Part shown: piece after piece, positions 10,321 to 18,244 of the stretch
Layout of the letters: each line of letters starts with the position of its first letter
Position numbering within the stretch: the first letter of the stretch is position 1
NCBI RefSeq assembly: GCF_900156605.1
Contig: NZ_FTOA01000004.1
Span: forward strand, 1-64,000
Direction: 5' to 3'
DNA: 64,000 bases
Source of the DNA: Insolitispirillum peregrinum
GTDB lineage: Bacteria > Pseudomonadota > Alphaproteobacteria > Rhodospirillales > Rhodospirillaceae
Translations under genes and position numbers: made by a program
Notes under the pieces: model-generated
What the model saw: the letters and a program-made list of their open reading frames with translations, nothing else
What the model was told of the DNA's origin: nothing
The model's database searches: none

Positions 10321-10887
10321 ATGGTCGGCTTGTTTCTTCTCGATTTGACCGTCGCTCCGCAGGAACTCGGAGCCTATGTCGTCAACCTGCACCTGACGGT
10401 CAACGTGGTTTCCAAACACCTTTCCGGTGTTGCCATCATCAGCCAGCCCGGCATCTGGGGCAGTCCCACCGAGACCATCCCGGTGTGGGGCAGCTATGGC
10501 ACGGTCACCGTTGGCGGCAAGCAGGTGAACACCCTGCATCTGGTCGGCAGCCCGGCTGGCCCGGACAGCACGCTGGCGCCGACGTTCTATCTGGTCGCAG
10601 TCCTTGACGGCTGGACCAGCGGCACCGCCAGCTTCCGCTATGACAGCGCCAGCTATGTCGACTGCAAGGTCTTCCAGAGCAGTGCCCCGGTCGAACAGGC
10701 TGCGGTCAAGTATCAGCCGATCCACGCGCTGTATGCCGTCGCCCTGCAGGATGCCCAGGTCAGCGGTGACACTGCCCGCCTCAGCGCCACCATCAGCGCC
10801 GCCGAAGAGCAGCTGAAGGCGTTCGAGGCCGTCGAAGCGGCCCTGCCCGCCCTGAAGGCCGAAATTGCCCGGCTGGAAGCGAAGTAA
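10321..10887 (+). CDS. DUF1842/DUF1843-type protein, paralogue
   Basis: 188 aa from the ATG at 10321; AAAAGGA lies about 11 bp upstream. It has the same two-part plan as the preceding gene: a beta-rich N-terminal region containing a GIWGSPTETIPVWGSYG segment, then a DUF1843-like tail with LYAVALQDAQVSGDTARL aligning to the LYGGAMQQAQSSGDLAAM stretch of its neighbour. The GDL motif is GDT here. The end (LPALKAEIARLEAK) is a short amphipathic helix typical of DUF1843 tails. A strong hairpin terminator follows before the radical SAM gene, so this gene may be expressed in excess of it. Confidence 0.75.
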   Translation: MVGLFLLDLTVAPQELGAYVVNLHLTVNVVSKHLSGVAIISQPGIWGSPTETIPVWGSYGTVTVGGKQVNTLHLVGSPAGPDSTLAPTFYLVAVLDGWTSGTASFRYDSASYVDCKVFQSSAPVEQAAVKYQPIHALYAVALQDAQVSGDTARLSATISAAEEQLKAFEAVEAALPALKAEIARLEAK

Positions 10888-10898
10888 AAGCCTGTGAC

Positions 10899-10935
10899 AT
10901 GGCAAGGGCGGCCTGCCTGCCCTTGCCATCTTTTT
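10899..10935 (+). terminator. Intrinsic terminator/attenuator between the DUF1842 gene and the radical SAM gene
   Basis: ATGGCAAGGGC (10899-10909) pairs perfectly with GCCCTTGCCAT (10919-10929), with a 9-nt loop and then CTTTTT. It sits only 30 bp before the next start codon, so read-through may set the ratio of the two products. Confidence 0.85.
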
Positions 10936-10965
10936 CCCCTCTGCGCCCCACCACGAGGTTTCCCG

Positions 10966-12444
10966 ATGCAGGATCAGCCCTCCACCGTTCCGGCACGCTA
11001 TCTGCGCGAGACGGACTTTCGCTCTTATGTGCCTGTGCATGTGGTGTGGGAGATCACCCTTGCCTGCGACCAGAAATGCCTGCACTGCGGCTCGCGGGCC
11101 GGACACCGGCGACAGGATGAACTCAGCACCGACGAATGTCTGGAGGTAATCCGCACGTTGGCGGGCATGGGCACCCGCGAAGTCACCCTGATCGGCGGCG
11201 AAGCCTATATGCGCAAGGACTGGACCACCCTGATCCGGGCGATCACCGACCACGGCATGATCTGTTCGATCCAGAGCGGTGGCCGCACCCTGACCCGCGA
11301 GCGCCTGCAAGCGGCCATTGATGCCGGGCTGCGCGGCATCGGGGTGTCGCTGGACGGACTGGCTCCGTTGCACGACCGCCTGCGCAATGTCCCCGGCTCG
11401 TTTGAACTGGGCAGCGCGGCCCTGGTGCGGGCAAAAGAGGCCGGGCTGAAAATCAGCGTCAACACCCAGATCGGGGCAGAAACGCTGGCCGACCTGCCTG
11501 CCCTGATGGAGCACGTTCTGGCGCTGGGGGCCAGCCACTGGCAGATCCAGTTGACGGTGGCGATGGGCAACGCGGTCGATAACCCCGAGCTTCTGCTGCA
11601 ACCGTGGCAACTGGCCGAGGTGATGCCGGTGCTGGCCGACCTGTACCGTAAAGGTCTGGACCAAGGGCTGTTGATGACGGTAGGGAATAATATTGGCTAC
11701 TTCGGTCCCTACGAAGCTCTGTGGCGCGGCTTTGGCGATGAGCGGATTCACTGGGCGGGCTGCGGGGCGGGCCGCACGGTGATGGCGCTGGAAGCCGACG
11801 GCACGGTCAAGGGCTGTCCGTCGCTGGCAACGCAGGGGTTCTCCGGCGGCTCGGTGCGTGATCACTCCCTGCCCGAGCTGTGGCAGACCAGCCCGGAAAT
11901 CCATTTTGGCCGCCTGCGCTCGGTCGCAGACCTGTGGGGCTTCTGCCGCACCTGCTATTACAACGACACCTGCCGGGCGGGCTGCACCTGGACCGCCCAT
12001 TCGCTGTTTGGCAAGCCGGGTAACAACCCCTATTGCCACCACCGGGTGCTGACCCTGCAACAGCAGGGCCTGCGCGAGCGGATCGTCAAGGTCAAGGACG
12101 CCCCGCCGGAGTCCTTTGCCATCGGGCAGTTCGACCTGCTGCTGGAACGGATCGACGATGGCACGGTGATCCACTCGGTGATCACCAGCGACGAAGACCT
12201 GTCGCTGCACCTGCCCGGTCCTCACAGCGCCGCCGATGGTCCCGGCCAGACACCACAGCAGTTGTCGCTGTGCCGCCATTGTTCACATTACATCCACCCC
12301 GATGAAGTCGCCTGCCCGTTCTGTGGCGGCGACGTGGCCAGCGGCGAAGCCCGCCACCGCCAGCAACAGGCCCACCGCCAACAGGTAATCTCTGCCCTGC
12401 AAGCGGCGATGCGGCAGGCGGGATATCAGGGGGATTTCTCCTGA
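10966..12444 (+). CDS. Radical SAM/SPASM maturase (GDL-peptide-associated type) with C-terminal zinc ribbon
   Basis: 492 aa from the ATG at 10966 (ACGAGG upstream). The radical SAM CxxxCxxC motif is CDQKCLHC near residue 30. A GGEAYMR strand and a SPASM-type auxiliary cluster region follow, with CGAGRTVMALEADGTVKGC and then CRTCYYNDTCRAGC and CHH. The last 75 residues add LCRHCSHYIHPDEVACPFCGG, two CxxC pairs forming a probable zinc ribbon. Such enzymes modify ribosomal peptides or proteins by radical chemistry. The two DUF1842/1843 proteins upstream are the obvious candidate substrates. The specific reaction is unknown. Confidence 0.85.
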   Translation: MQDQPSTVPARYLRETDFRSYVPVHVVWEITLACDQKCLHCGSRAGHRRQDELSTDECLEVIRTLAGMGTREVTLIGGEAYMRKDWTTLIRAITDHGMICSIQSGGRTLTRERLQAAIDAGLRGIGVSLDGLAPLHDRLRNVPGSFELGSAALVRAKEAGLKISVNTQIGAETLADLPALMEHVLALGASHWQIQLTVAMGNAVDNPELLLQPWQLAEVMPVLADLYRKGLDQGLLMTVGNNIGYFGPYEALWRGFGDERIHWAGCGAGRTVMALEADGTVKGCPSLATQGFSGGSVRDHSLPELWQTSPEIHFGRLRSVADLWGFCRTCYYNDTCRAGCTWTAHSLFGKPGNNPYCHHRVLTLQQQGLRERIVKVKDAPPESFAIGQFDLLLERIDDGTVIHSVITSDEDLSLHLPGPHSAADGPGQTPQQLSLCRHCSHYIHPDEVACPFCGGDVASGEARHRQQQAHRQQVISALQAAMRQAGYQGDFS

Positions 12445-12615
12445 ACCCCCACACTTTGGTTATGGGAGGTCGGCAAGTCATTCCGCCAAAGAATGATCTG
12501 TTGAGCAACTGTCGTTTGTGAGACAAGAAAAAACCCGGCACTTTGAAGGCGATCCCGCGTCCCCTCAAAAGCCTCTCGCATCCGTCTTTCGACAGAATAC
12601 AGGAACTCCCCTCCC

Positions 12616-14160
12616 ATGACCGCTGCCACTCCCCTCAGCCTTGCTGCCGAAGCCTCGTCGCTGCTGTCCTCTCTGGGCGTTGCTCCCGAACGCCTGAGCG
12701 GCGGGACGCTGGCGGCGCGCAGCCCGATCACCGGTGAAACCCTCGCCCTGCTGCCGGAACACACTGCGGAACAGGCCACCTCCCTGATCGCTGACGCCCA
12801 CACCGCCTTCCGCGCCTGGCGCTCGGTTCCGGCACCGCAGCGCGGCGAACTGATCCGCCTGTTTGGCGAAGACCTGCGGGCGGCCAAGGCCGATCTGGGT
12901 CGTCTGGTGTCGATCGAAGCCGGGAAGATCCTGTCCGAAGGCCTCGGCGAAGTGCAGGAAATGATCGACATCTGCGATTTCGCCGTCGGTCTGTCCCGCC
13001 AGCTGTACGGCCTGACCATCGCCACCGAACGCGGCGAGCACCGGATGATGGAAACCTGGCACCCGCTGGGGGTGACCGGCATCATTTCCGCCTTCAACTT
13101 CCCGGTGGCGGTGTGGGCGTGGAACGCCGCGCTGGCGCTGGTGTGCGGCAACAGCATCGTCTGGAAGCCGTCGGAAAAGACCCCGCTGACCGCGCTGGCC
13201 ACCGAAGCCCTGTTCCAGCGCTCGCTGGACCGCTTCATCGCGGCCGGTGGCAAGGCTCCGGCCAACCTGTCGGCGGTGCTGATCGGTGGGCGTGCACTGG
13301 GCGAAGCACTGGTTGACAACCCGCTGGTCCCGCTGGTGTCGGCCACCGGCTCGACCGTCATGGGCCGCGCCGTCGGGCCGCGTGTGGCGCAGCGTTTTGG
13401 CCGTTCGATCCTCGAACTGGGTGGCAACAACGCTGCCATCATCTGCCCGACCGCCGACCTTGACCTGACCCTGCGGGGCGTGGCCTTTGCCGCCATGGGC
13501 ACCGCCGGTCAGCGTTGCACCACCCTGCGCCGCCTGTTCGTCCATGACAGCGTCTATGACACGCTGGTGCCGCGCCTGATCAAGGCCTATGGCTCGGTCA
13601 GCATCGGCAGCCCGCTGCAGCCGTCCACCCTGATCGGTCCGCTGATTGATCAGGCCGCCTTTGACGCCATGCAGTCGTCGCTGGCCGCTGCCAAGGCCGC
13701 CGGTGGGGTGATCCACGGTGGCGACCGGACCGAAGTGGCCGAGGCCCCCAACGGCTATTACGTCCGTCCGGCGCTGGTGGAAATGCCCGCCCAGACCGGC
13801 CCGGTCGAACACGAAACCTTTGCCCCGATCCTGTACGTGATGAAGTACAGCGACTTTGAACAGGTGCTGGAGCTGCACAACGCCGTGCCGCAGGGCCTGT
13901 CGTCGTCGATCTTCACCAACGACCTGCGCGAAGCCGAACTGTTCCTGTCGGCCCGAGGCTCGGATTGCGGCATTGCCAACGTCAACATCGGCCCGTCGGG
14001 TGCCGAAATCGGCGGCGCCTTTGGCGGTGAAAAGGAAACCGGCGGTGGCCGTGAGTCCGGCTCGGACTCGTGGAAGGCCTACATGCGCCGCGCGACCAAC
14101 ACCATCAACTATGGCCGCAGCCTGCCGCTGGCACAGGGTGTGAAGTTCGACATCGAGTAA
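12616..14160 (+). CDS. amaB: ALDH7-family aldehyde dehydrogenase (aminoadipate semialdehyde/piperideine-6-carboxylate dehydrogenase-like)
   Basis: 514 aa; AGGAA lies upstream of the ATG at 12616. It shows ISAFNFPVAVWAWNAALALV (cofactor site), ELGGNNAAI (catalytic Glu region) and GTAGQRCTTLRRLF (catalytic Cys), the last being characteristic of the ALDH7/antiquitin group. The expected reaction is NAD-dependent oxidation of 2-aminoadipate 6-semialdehyde in lysine catabolism. No lysine-degradation partner lies next to it, so the substrate rests on family resemblance. Its PSGAEIGGAFGGEKETGGGRESGSDS stretch near the C-terminus matches the subfamily. Confidence 0.88.
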   Translation: MTAATPLSLAAEASSLLSSLGVAPERLSGGTLAARSPITGETLALLPEHTAEQATSLIADAHTAFRAWRSVPAPQRGELIRLFGEDLRAAKADLGRLVSIEAGKILSEGLGEVQEMIDICDFAVGLSRQLYGLTIATERGEHRMMETWHPLGVTGIISAFNFPVAVWAWNAALALVCGNSIVWKPSEKTPLTALATEALFQRSLDRFIAAGGKAPANLSAVLIGGRALGEALVDNPLVPLVSATGSTVMGRAVGPRVAQRFGRSILELGGNNAAIICPTADLDLTLRGVAFAAMGTAGQRCTTLRRLFVHDSVYDTLVPRLIKAYGSVSIGSPLQPSTLIGPLIDQAAFDAMQSSLAAAKAAGGVIHGGDRTEVAEAPNGYYVRPALVEMPAQTGPVEHETFAPILYVMKYSDFEQVLELHNAVPQGLSSSIFTNDLREAELFLSARGSDCGIANVNIGPSGAEIGGAFGGEKETGGGRESGSDSWKAYMRRATNTINYGRSLPLAQGVKFDIE

Positions 14161-14283
14161 CATCGCCTGACCCGCATCCCCGCATCAACGGCGCGGCTGG
14201 CGTGGGGATGCTTGGCGAAAGGGGGACGATACCGCTACACTCCGGCGGTCGCGTCTCCCTTTCGTTTTTCTGCGAGTACAGCA

Positions 14284-15261
14284 ATGGTTTTTTCTGTGGT
14301 GCGCCGCGTTGCCATTCCCTGCCTGCTGGCCGGGCTTGTGGCCGTTACATCCACCGCAACAGCCCAGCAAATCCAGTGGGGCGGTGACGCCACCACCTCG
14401 GGCCTGCAGGAACTGGCCCGCTTTGCCGCCAGCCAGTACCAGCGCATCGAGTCCGGTTCGCGGGCGGCACTGGCCAACGAACGCGGCTATGGCACCTGCG
14501 ACATGCGCGCCGAAGCCCTGCAACTGGCCCTGCCCGATGCCGCCCGTCTGGCCGACCTCAACCGCGATCTGTACTTTCATTCCTTTGATGGCCAGATGTG
14601 GCAAAAGGGGGTGACCATCGACAGCGCCGAGATTCAGCCCGGCCTGCGCATCACCGTCTACCGTGATCCGGCCTCGGATGGTTATGCCGAGCTGTATCCG
14701 CCGCTGAACGGCCATGCGGCGGTGCTGATCTTTCGCGGCACCCAGATCACCTCAGCCAATGACATCATGGCCAACATCGCCCAGTTCACCGGCTCGATCC
14801 CGCCGAAATACATCTGGGCGGCGTCGCTGGCAGCACAGGCGGCCCGCGAGCTGAACGGCGCACCGCTGATCCTGTCCGGCCATTCGCTCGGCGGCGGTCT
14901 GGCGATGTATGCCGGGCTGAAAAACCGCCTGCCCGCCGTCACCTTCAACCCCGCCGGTTTGTCACGCGCCGCCTTTAACGGCCTGTCGGACAGCGACATC
15001 ATTCAGGCGGGCGAGCGCACCACCACCTACATTTCCCGCAGCGGATCAAATGTTGACCCGGTGGCGGCGCTGTCGCTGGCCGGGGACAGCATCATTCTCG
15101 GCCAACGCTATGTGATCGACCTCGGCAGCCTCGCCAGCCCGTTGCAGATCCACGATGTCGGGGTGCTGGCCAACCAGCTGCAAAAGATGGAAAAAAGCGC
15201 CGCCTCACTCCCGCCGGACCAGTTGTGCGAGCTTGATCTCGGGGCCCGCCCGGTGCAGTAA
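14284..15261 (+). CDS. Secreted lipase/esterase-like alpha/beta hydrolase
   Basis: 325 aa from the ATG at 14284. The N-terminus MVFSVVRRVAIPCLLAGLVA with a following TATAQQ is a signal peptide with a plausible cleavage site after AQA/TAQ. The nucleophile elbow GHSLGGG (Ser near residue 201) follows LILS, the layout of class 3 lipase/Mbeg1-like proteins. The HAAVLIFRGTQITSANDIMAN segment corresponds to the conserved strand with the oxyanion region. The expected location is the periplasm or outside; the substrate is unknown. It stands alone between the dehydrogenase and a universal stress gene. Confidence 0.8.
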   Translation: MVFSVVRRVAIPCLLAGLVAVTSTATAQQIQWGGDATTSGLQELARFAASQYQRIESGSRAALANERGYGTCDMRAEALQLALPDAARLADLNRDLYFHSFDGQMWQKGVTIDSAEIQPGLRITVYRDPASDGYAELYPPLNGHAAVLIFRGTQITSANDIMANIAQFTGSIPPKYIWAASLAAQAARELNGAPLILSGHSLGGGLAMYAGLKNRLPAVTFNPAGLSRAAFNGLSDSDIIQAGERTTTYISRSGSNVDPVAALSLAGDSIILGQRYVIDLGSLASPLQIHDVGVLANQLQKMEKSAASLPPDQLCELDLGARPVQ

Positions 15262-15363
15262 GTCTGCAAAAAAGAGGGAGCCCCCCAGACGACAAAGGGG
15301 GTTTCCCCACGACTAAAAGGGGTTCATACTTCAACAAAGACAAACAGTTAGGGAACTCCAGCA

Positions 15364-16239
15364 ATGACCGGCGTCAAAACCCTCCTGGCGGTCGTCCCCG
15401 ATGTCGAAGGCGGTCTGCCGACCCTGGAAACCGCCTGCATCATTGGCCGCGACCTGGCCTGTCATGTGCGCGTTCTGCACGTTCGTCCCGACCCGTCCAG
15501 CGCCCTGCCGCTGATGGGCGAAGCGATGTCCGGCGCGATGATCGACCAGATGATGGCCACCTGTGAAAAGGAAGGCACCGCCCGAGCGGTGCGCGTGCGC
15601 GGCATCTTTGACCAGTTGATCGCCCGCTATGACATTCCGCAGACCGACGAACCGCCGGGCCCGAGCGAAATGTCTGCCGCCTATATCGAATTGATCGGGC
15701 AGGAAGACGAAGCCGCTGTCTCCTATGGCCGGATGGCCGACGTGGTGGTGATTGGCCGCCCGCAGGATGGCGACGACGAACCGGCCCTGCAGGCAACCCT
15801 GAACGCGGTGCTGATGGAAACCGGCCGTCCGGTGATCGTTGCCCCGCGCCAACAGGTCTCCAACGTCCTGTCCGCCGCCGTCATCGCCTGGAACGGCAGC
15901 ATCGAGGCGGTGCGCGCCGTTGCCGGTGCCATCCCGTTGCTGCTGAAGTCGTCGCGGGTGGTGATCGCTGTCGCCGGATCGGCAGAAAACCTGCAGGTTT
16001 CGGCCAGCGAACTGCAAAGCTACCTCGCCTGGCATGGTATTGATGCCGAGCTGCGCACCCTGACTGTCAGCGGTGCGGGCGATGTCGGGCCGGCCCTGCT
16101 GCGCACCTGTGATGATGTCCAGGCGTCGCTGCTGGTGATGGGGGCCTACACCCATTCCCGCCTGCGCCAGTTGATCATCGGCGGCGTCACCCGCCATGTG
16201 CTGGACAACGCCCATCTGCCGGTGCTGCTGGCGCATTAA
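15364..16239 (+). CDS. Universal stress protein family protein (tandem-domain length)
   Basis: 291 aa, with TAGGGAA 8 bp before the ATG. The length allows two Usp-like alpha/beta domains. The C-terminal one is clearest, ending LLVMGAYTHSRLRQLIIGGVTRHVLDN, close to the G-2x-G-9x-G-(S/T) nucleotide-binding motif. The N-terminal domain is divergent. The protein is cytoplasmic; stress or energy-status binding is the usual role. It is followed by a terminator and is probably monocistronic. Confidence 0.85.
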   Translation: MTGVKTLLAVVPDVEGGLPTLETACIIGRDLACHVRVLHVRPDPSSALPLMGEAMSGAMIDQMMATCEKEGTARAVRVRGIFDQLIARYDIPQTDEPPGPSEMSAAYIELIGQEDEAAVSYGRMADVVVIGRPQDGDDEPALQATLNAVLMETGRPVIVAPRQQVSNVLSAAVIAWNGSIEAVRAVAGAIPLLLKSSRVVIAVAGSAENLQVSASELQSYLAWHGIDAELRTLTVSGAGDVGPALLRTCDDVQASLLVMGAYTHSRLRQLIIGGVTRHVLDNAHLPVLLAH

Positions 16240-16265
16240 GCCCGTACCTGTCAATCGCCTGCACA

Positions 16266-16303
16266 CCCCGCCGCTGTCCACCGACAGAGGCGGGGTTTGT
16301 GTT
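16266..16303 (+). terminator. Intrinsic terminator of the universal stress gene
   Basis: CCCCGCC (16266-16272) pairs with GGCGGGG (16289-16295), followed by TTTGTGTTT. Confidence 0.8.
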
Positions 16304-16368
16304 TGCACAACAGTCCGGCCTGTGGTCTTCTGCACTCGTATAAAGTGTTCTGAAAACGCGGGCCATTC

Positions 16369-17874
16369 ATGAAACTCCTGCTCTGCATCCCCCATCAGCA
16401 GATCCAGTTCGCGGGCGTCAATGCGCGGGCGCAAATCAGCCTGCCGCTCGGTATTTTGTCGATGGCCGCCTATCTGCGGGAGCAGAACTGGCCGGGCGAG
16501 ATCGACATTTACGACGCCCGCCTGAGTGCGACCATCCACGAGCAGCACACCCCCGATGGCCCGATCACCGTGTTCGGCGATGACGAACAGACGATGGCCG
16601 AGCGCATTCGCGCCGCCCAGCCGGATGTGGTCGGCATTTCCAACATGTTTTCCGCCCAGTTCAGTCGCTCGGAACGACTGGCCGAAATCGTCCGCGAGGT
16701 CTGTCCGCAGGCGATCACCGTGGTCGGCGGGCCGCATGTGTCGGTGTTCCCGGAACAGACACTGGCCCATCCGGCCTTTGATTACGTGGTGGTCGGCGAA
16801 GGTGAAGAACGTCTGTACGCCCTGCTGCAAAGCATCGAACAGGGGGAAGTGCCGGAAATCCCCGGTGTGCTGGGCCGCCCGGAAGACACCCGCCTGCTGC
16901 GCCAGCACGCCAAAGTCAAAGTGGACTTCATCAAGTCGGTCGATGACCTGCCGTTGCCCGCCTATGACATGGTGGACGTGGATCGCTATTTCGCCTTGCA
17001 GGCCGCAGGCTTTTCTCCGCGTACTCGCGAATGGGGCAAGCGGGCGGTGACGGTGATCACCAGCCGGGGCTGTCCGCACCGCTGCACCTTCTGCTCGATC
17101 CACGCCACCATGGGCTATCGCTGGCGCGCCCATTCGCCGGACTATGTGCGCCGTCATCTCGACCTGCTGCGCACCACCTATCGCGTCGATTACCTGCACT
17201 TTGAAGACGACAACCTGACCCACGACCCGGCGCGCTTTGACGAATTGCTCGACATGCTGCTGGAACAGTCGCCCCGCCTGCCGTGGGACACCCCCAACGG
17301 CGTGCGCGGCGACACCTGGACGCTGGAGCGGGTCCGCCGGGCCAGGGAGTCCGGTTGTCAGTATCTGGCCGTCGCCATCGAGTCCGCCGTCCAGCGGGTG
17401 CTGGACCATGTGGTGCGCAAACGGCTGGACCTGTCGCAGGTTGACAACCTGATGGACTACGCCAACACCGTCGGCCTGCGCCTGATGGCCTTTTACGTCG
17501 TCGGCCTGCCGGGCGAGACGCTGAAAGAGATCGAGACCACCTTTGAGTTCGCCATCAGCCGCTATCGCCGCTTTGGCGTCTGGCCGGGGATGAACCTCGC
17601 CACCGCCCTGCCCGGCACCGAACTGCACGACATCACCGTGCGCGAGCAGTTGCGCGACCCGTCGCTGCCCTATGCCGCCAACCAGATCACCACCGACGAG
17701 TTCAGCCCGCAGGACATCGCCGTGCGCTATCGCCAGTTCCAGCGGCAAAAGCTGAAAGTGTTCGTCTGGCGCAGCCTGACCCACTGGCGGGATTTCCGCG
17801 AGAACCTGAAGCTGGTGTGGTATTACCGTGGCGTGGCGATGCGTGAGCTGAAGAAAGCCCTTGCCCGGGGGTGA
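16369..17874 (+). CDS. B12-binding-domain radical SAM protein
   Basis: 501 aa. The N-terminal about 160 residues form a cobalamin-binding-like Rossmann domain (VVGISNMFSAQ, ITVVGGPHVSVFPEQTL, DYVVVGEGEE) without the DxHxxG base-off motif. A radical SAM core follows with CPHRCTFCSIHATMGYRWR (CxxxCxxC) near residue 235 and an HFEDDNLT strand. This class includes methyltransferases and ring-forming enzymes; the substrate cannot be assigned. The downstream neighbour is a small hypothetical gene, and no biosynthetic cluster surrounds it. Confidence 0.85.
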   Translation: MKLLLCIPHQQIQFAGVNARAQISLPLGILSMAAYLREQNWPGEIDIYDARLSATIHEQHTPDGPITVFGDDEQTMAERIRAAQPDVVGISNMFSAQFSRSERLAEIVREVCPQAITVVGGPHVSVFPEQTLAHPAFDYVVVGEGEERLYALLQSIEQGEVPEIPGVLGRPEDTRLLRQHAKVKVDFIKSVDDLPLPAYDMVDVDRYFALQAAGFSPRTREWGKRAVTVITSRGCPHRCTFCSIHATMGYRWRAHSPDYVRRHLDLLRTTYRVDYLHFEDDNLTHDPARFDELLDMLLEQSPRLPWDTPNGVRGDTWTLERVRRARESGCQYLAVAIESAVQRVLDHVVRKRLDLSQVDNLMDYANTVGLRLMAFYVVGLPGETLKEIETTFEFAISRYRRFGVWPGMNLATALPGTELHDITVREQLRDPSLPYAANQITTDEFSPQDIAVRYRQFQRQKLKVFVWRSLTHWRDFRENLKLVWYYRGVAMRELKKALARG

Positions 17875-18014
17875 TCCTTCCCAGCAGGGTTGCCCTCCGC
17901 CCCTCGGACCCTTACCATAAGGCGACAGACAGCAGACTGTTGCCGCAAGGCCCCGGTTACAGGTGAGATCACCTGCAAGGGGTTTGCGCTCGTTCAGAAG
18001 GAAGACAGAACCCC
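17875..18014. other. Short intergenic with a perfect palindrome
   Basis: Contains CAGGTGAGATCACCTG (17961-17976), two 6-bp arms. It might be a protein-binding site or mRNA hairpin ahead of the small ORF at 18015. No further support is seen. Confidence 0.3.
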
Positions 18015-18242
18015 ATGGCCGGGTCTTCGATTTCAGGCGTTGGCTCGTCACGCACCAGCCCCACATCGGTTTCCGGTGTCAGTGGCCAGACCAACCGCCC
18101 AACCTCGCAGGCGGTGGAACCAGTGCGGGAAAAAACCGGCGTCGGCCCGCGCGATCCCAACGAACGCAATTACGTTCGCTGGGAAGGCCGGGCCTTTGAC
18201 CTTGATGCGCCGCGCGGGACCTATCTCAACATTCTGGTGTAA
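18015..18242 (+). CDS. Small hypothetical protein
   Basis: 75 aa. The ATG at 18015 is preceded by AGAAGGAAG at good spacing. The first half is Ser/Thr/Gly/Pro-rich and low in complexity (SGVGSSRTSPTSVSGVSGQT). The second half is ordered-looking and charged (DPNERNYVRWEGRAFDLD). It ends three bases before the convergent malate synthase stop. I do not recognise a family; it is called on ribosome site, composition and tight fit. Confidence 0.5.
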   Translation: MAGSSISGVGSSRTSPTSVSGVSGQTNRPTSQAVEPVREKTGVGPRDPNERNYVRWEGRAFDLDAPRGTYLNILV

Positions 18243-18244
18243 GC

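Noticed and set aside
10312-12279. 655-codon minus-strand ORF
   Set aside because: Lies opposite the second DUF1842 gene and the radical SAM gene, which have clear motifs; shadow frame.
15331-18066. 911-codon minus-strand ORF
   Set aside because: Antisense shadow of the universal stress and radical SAM genes; its composition is His/Gln/Arg/Gly-rich, as expected of GC-rich reverse frames, and it has no family resemblance.
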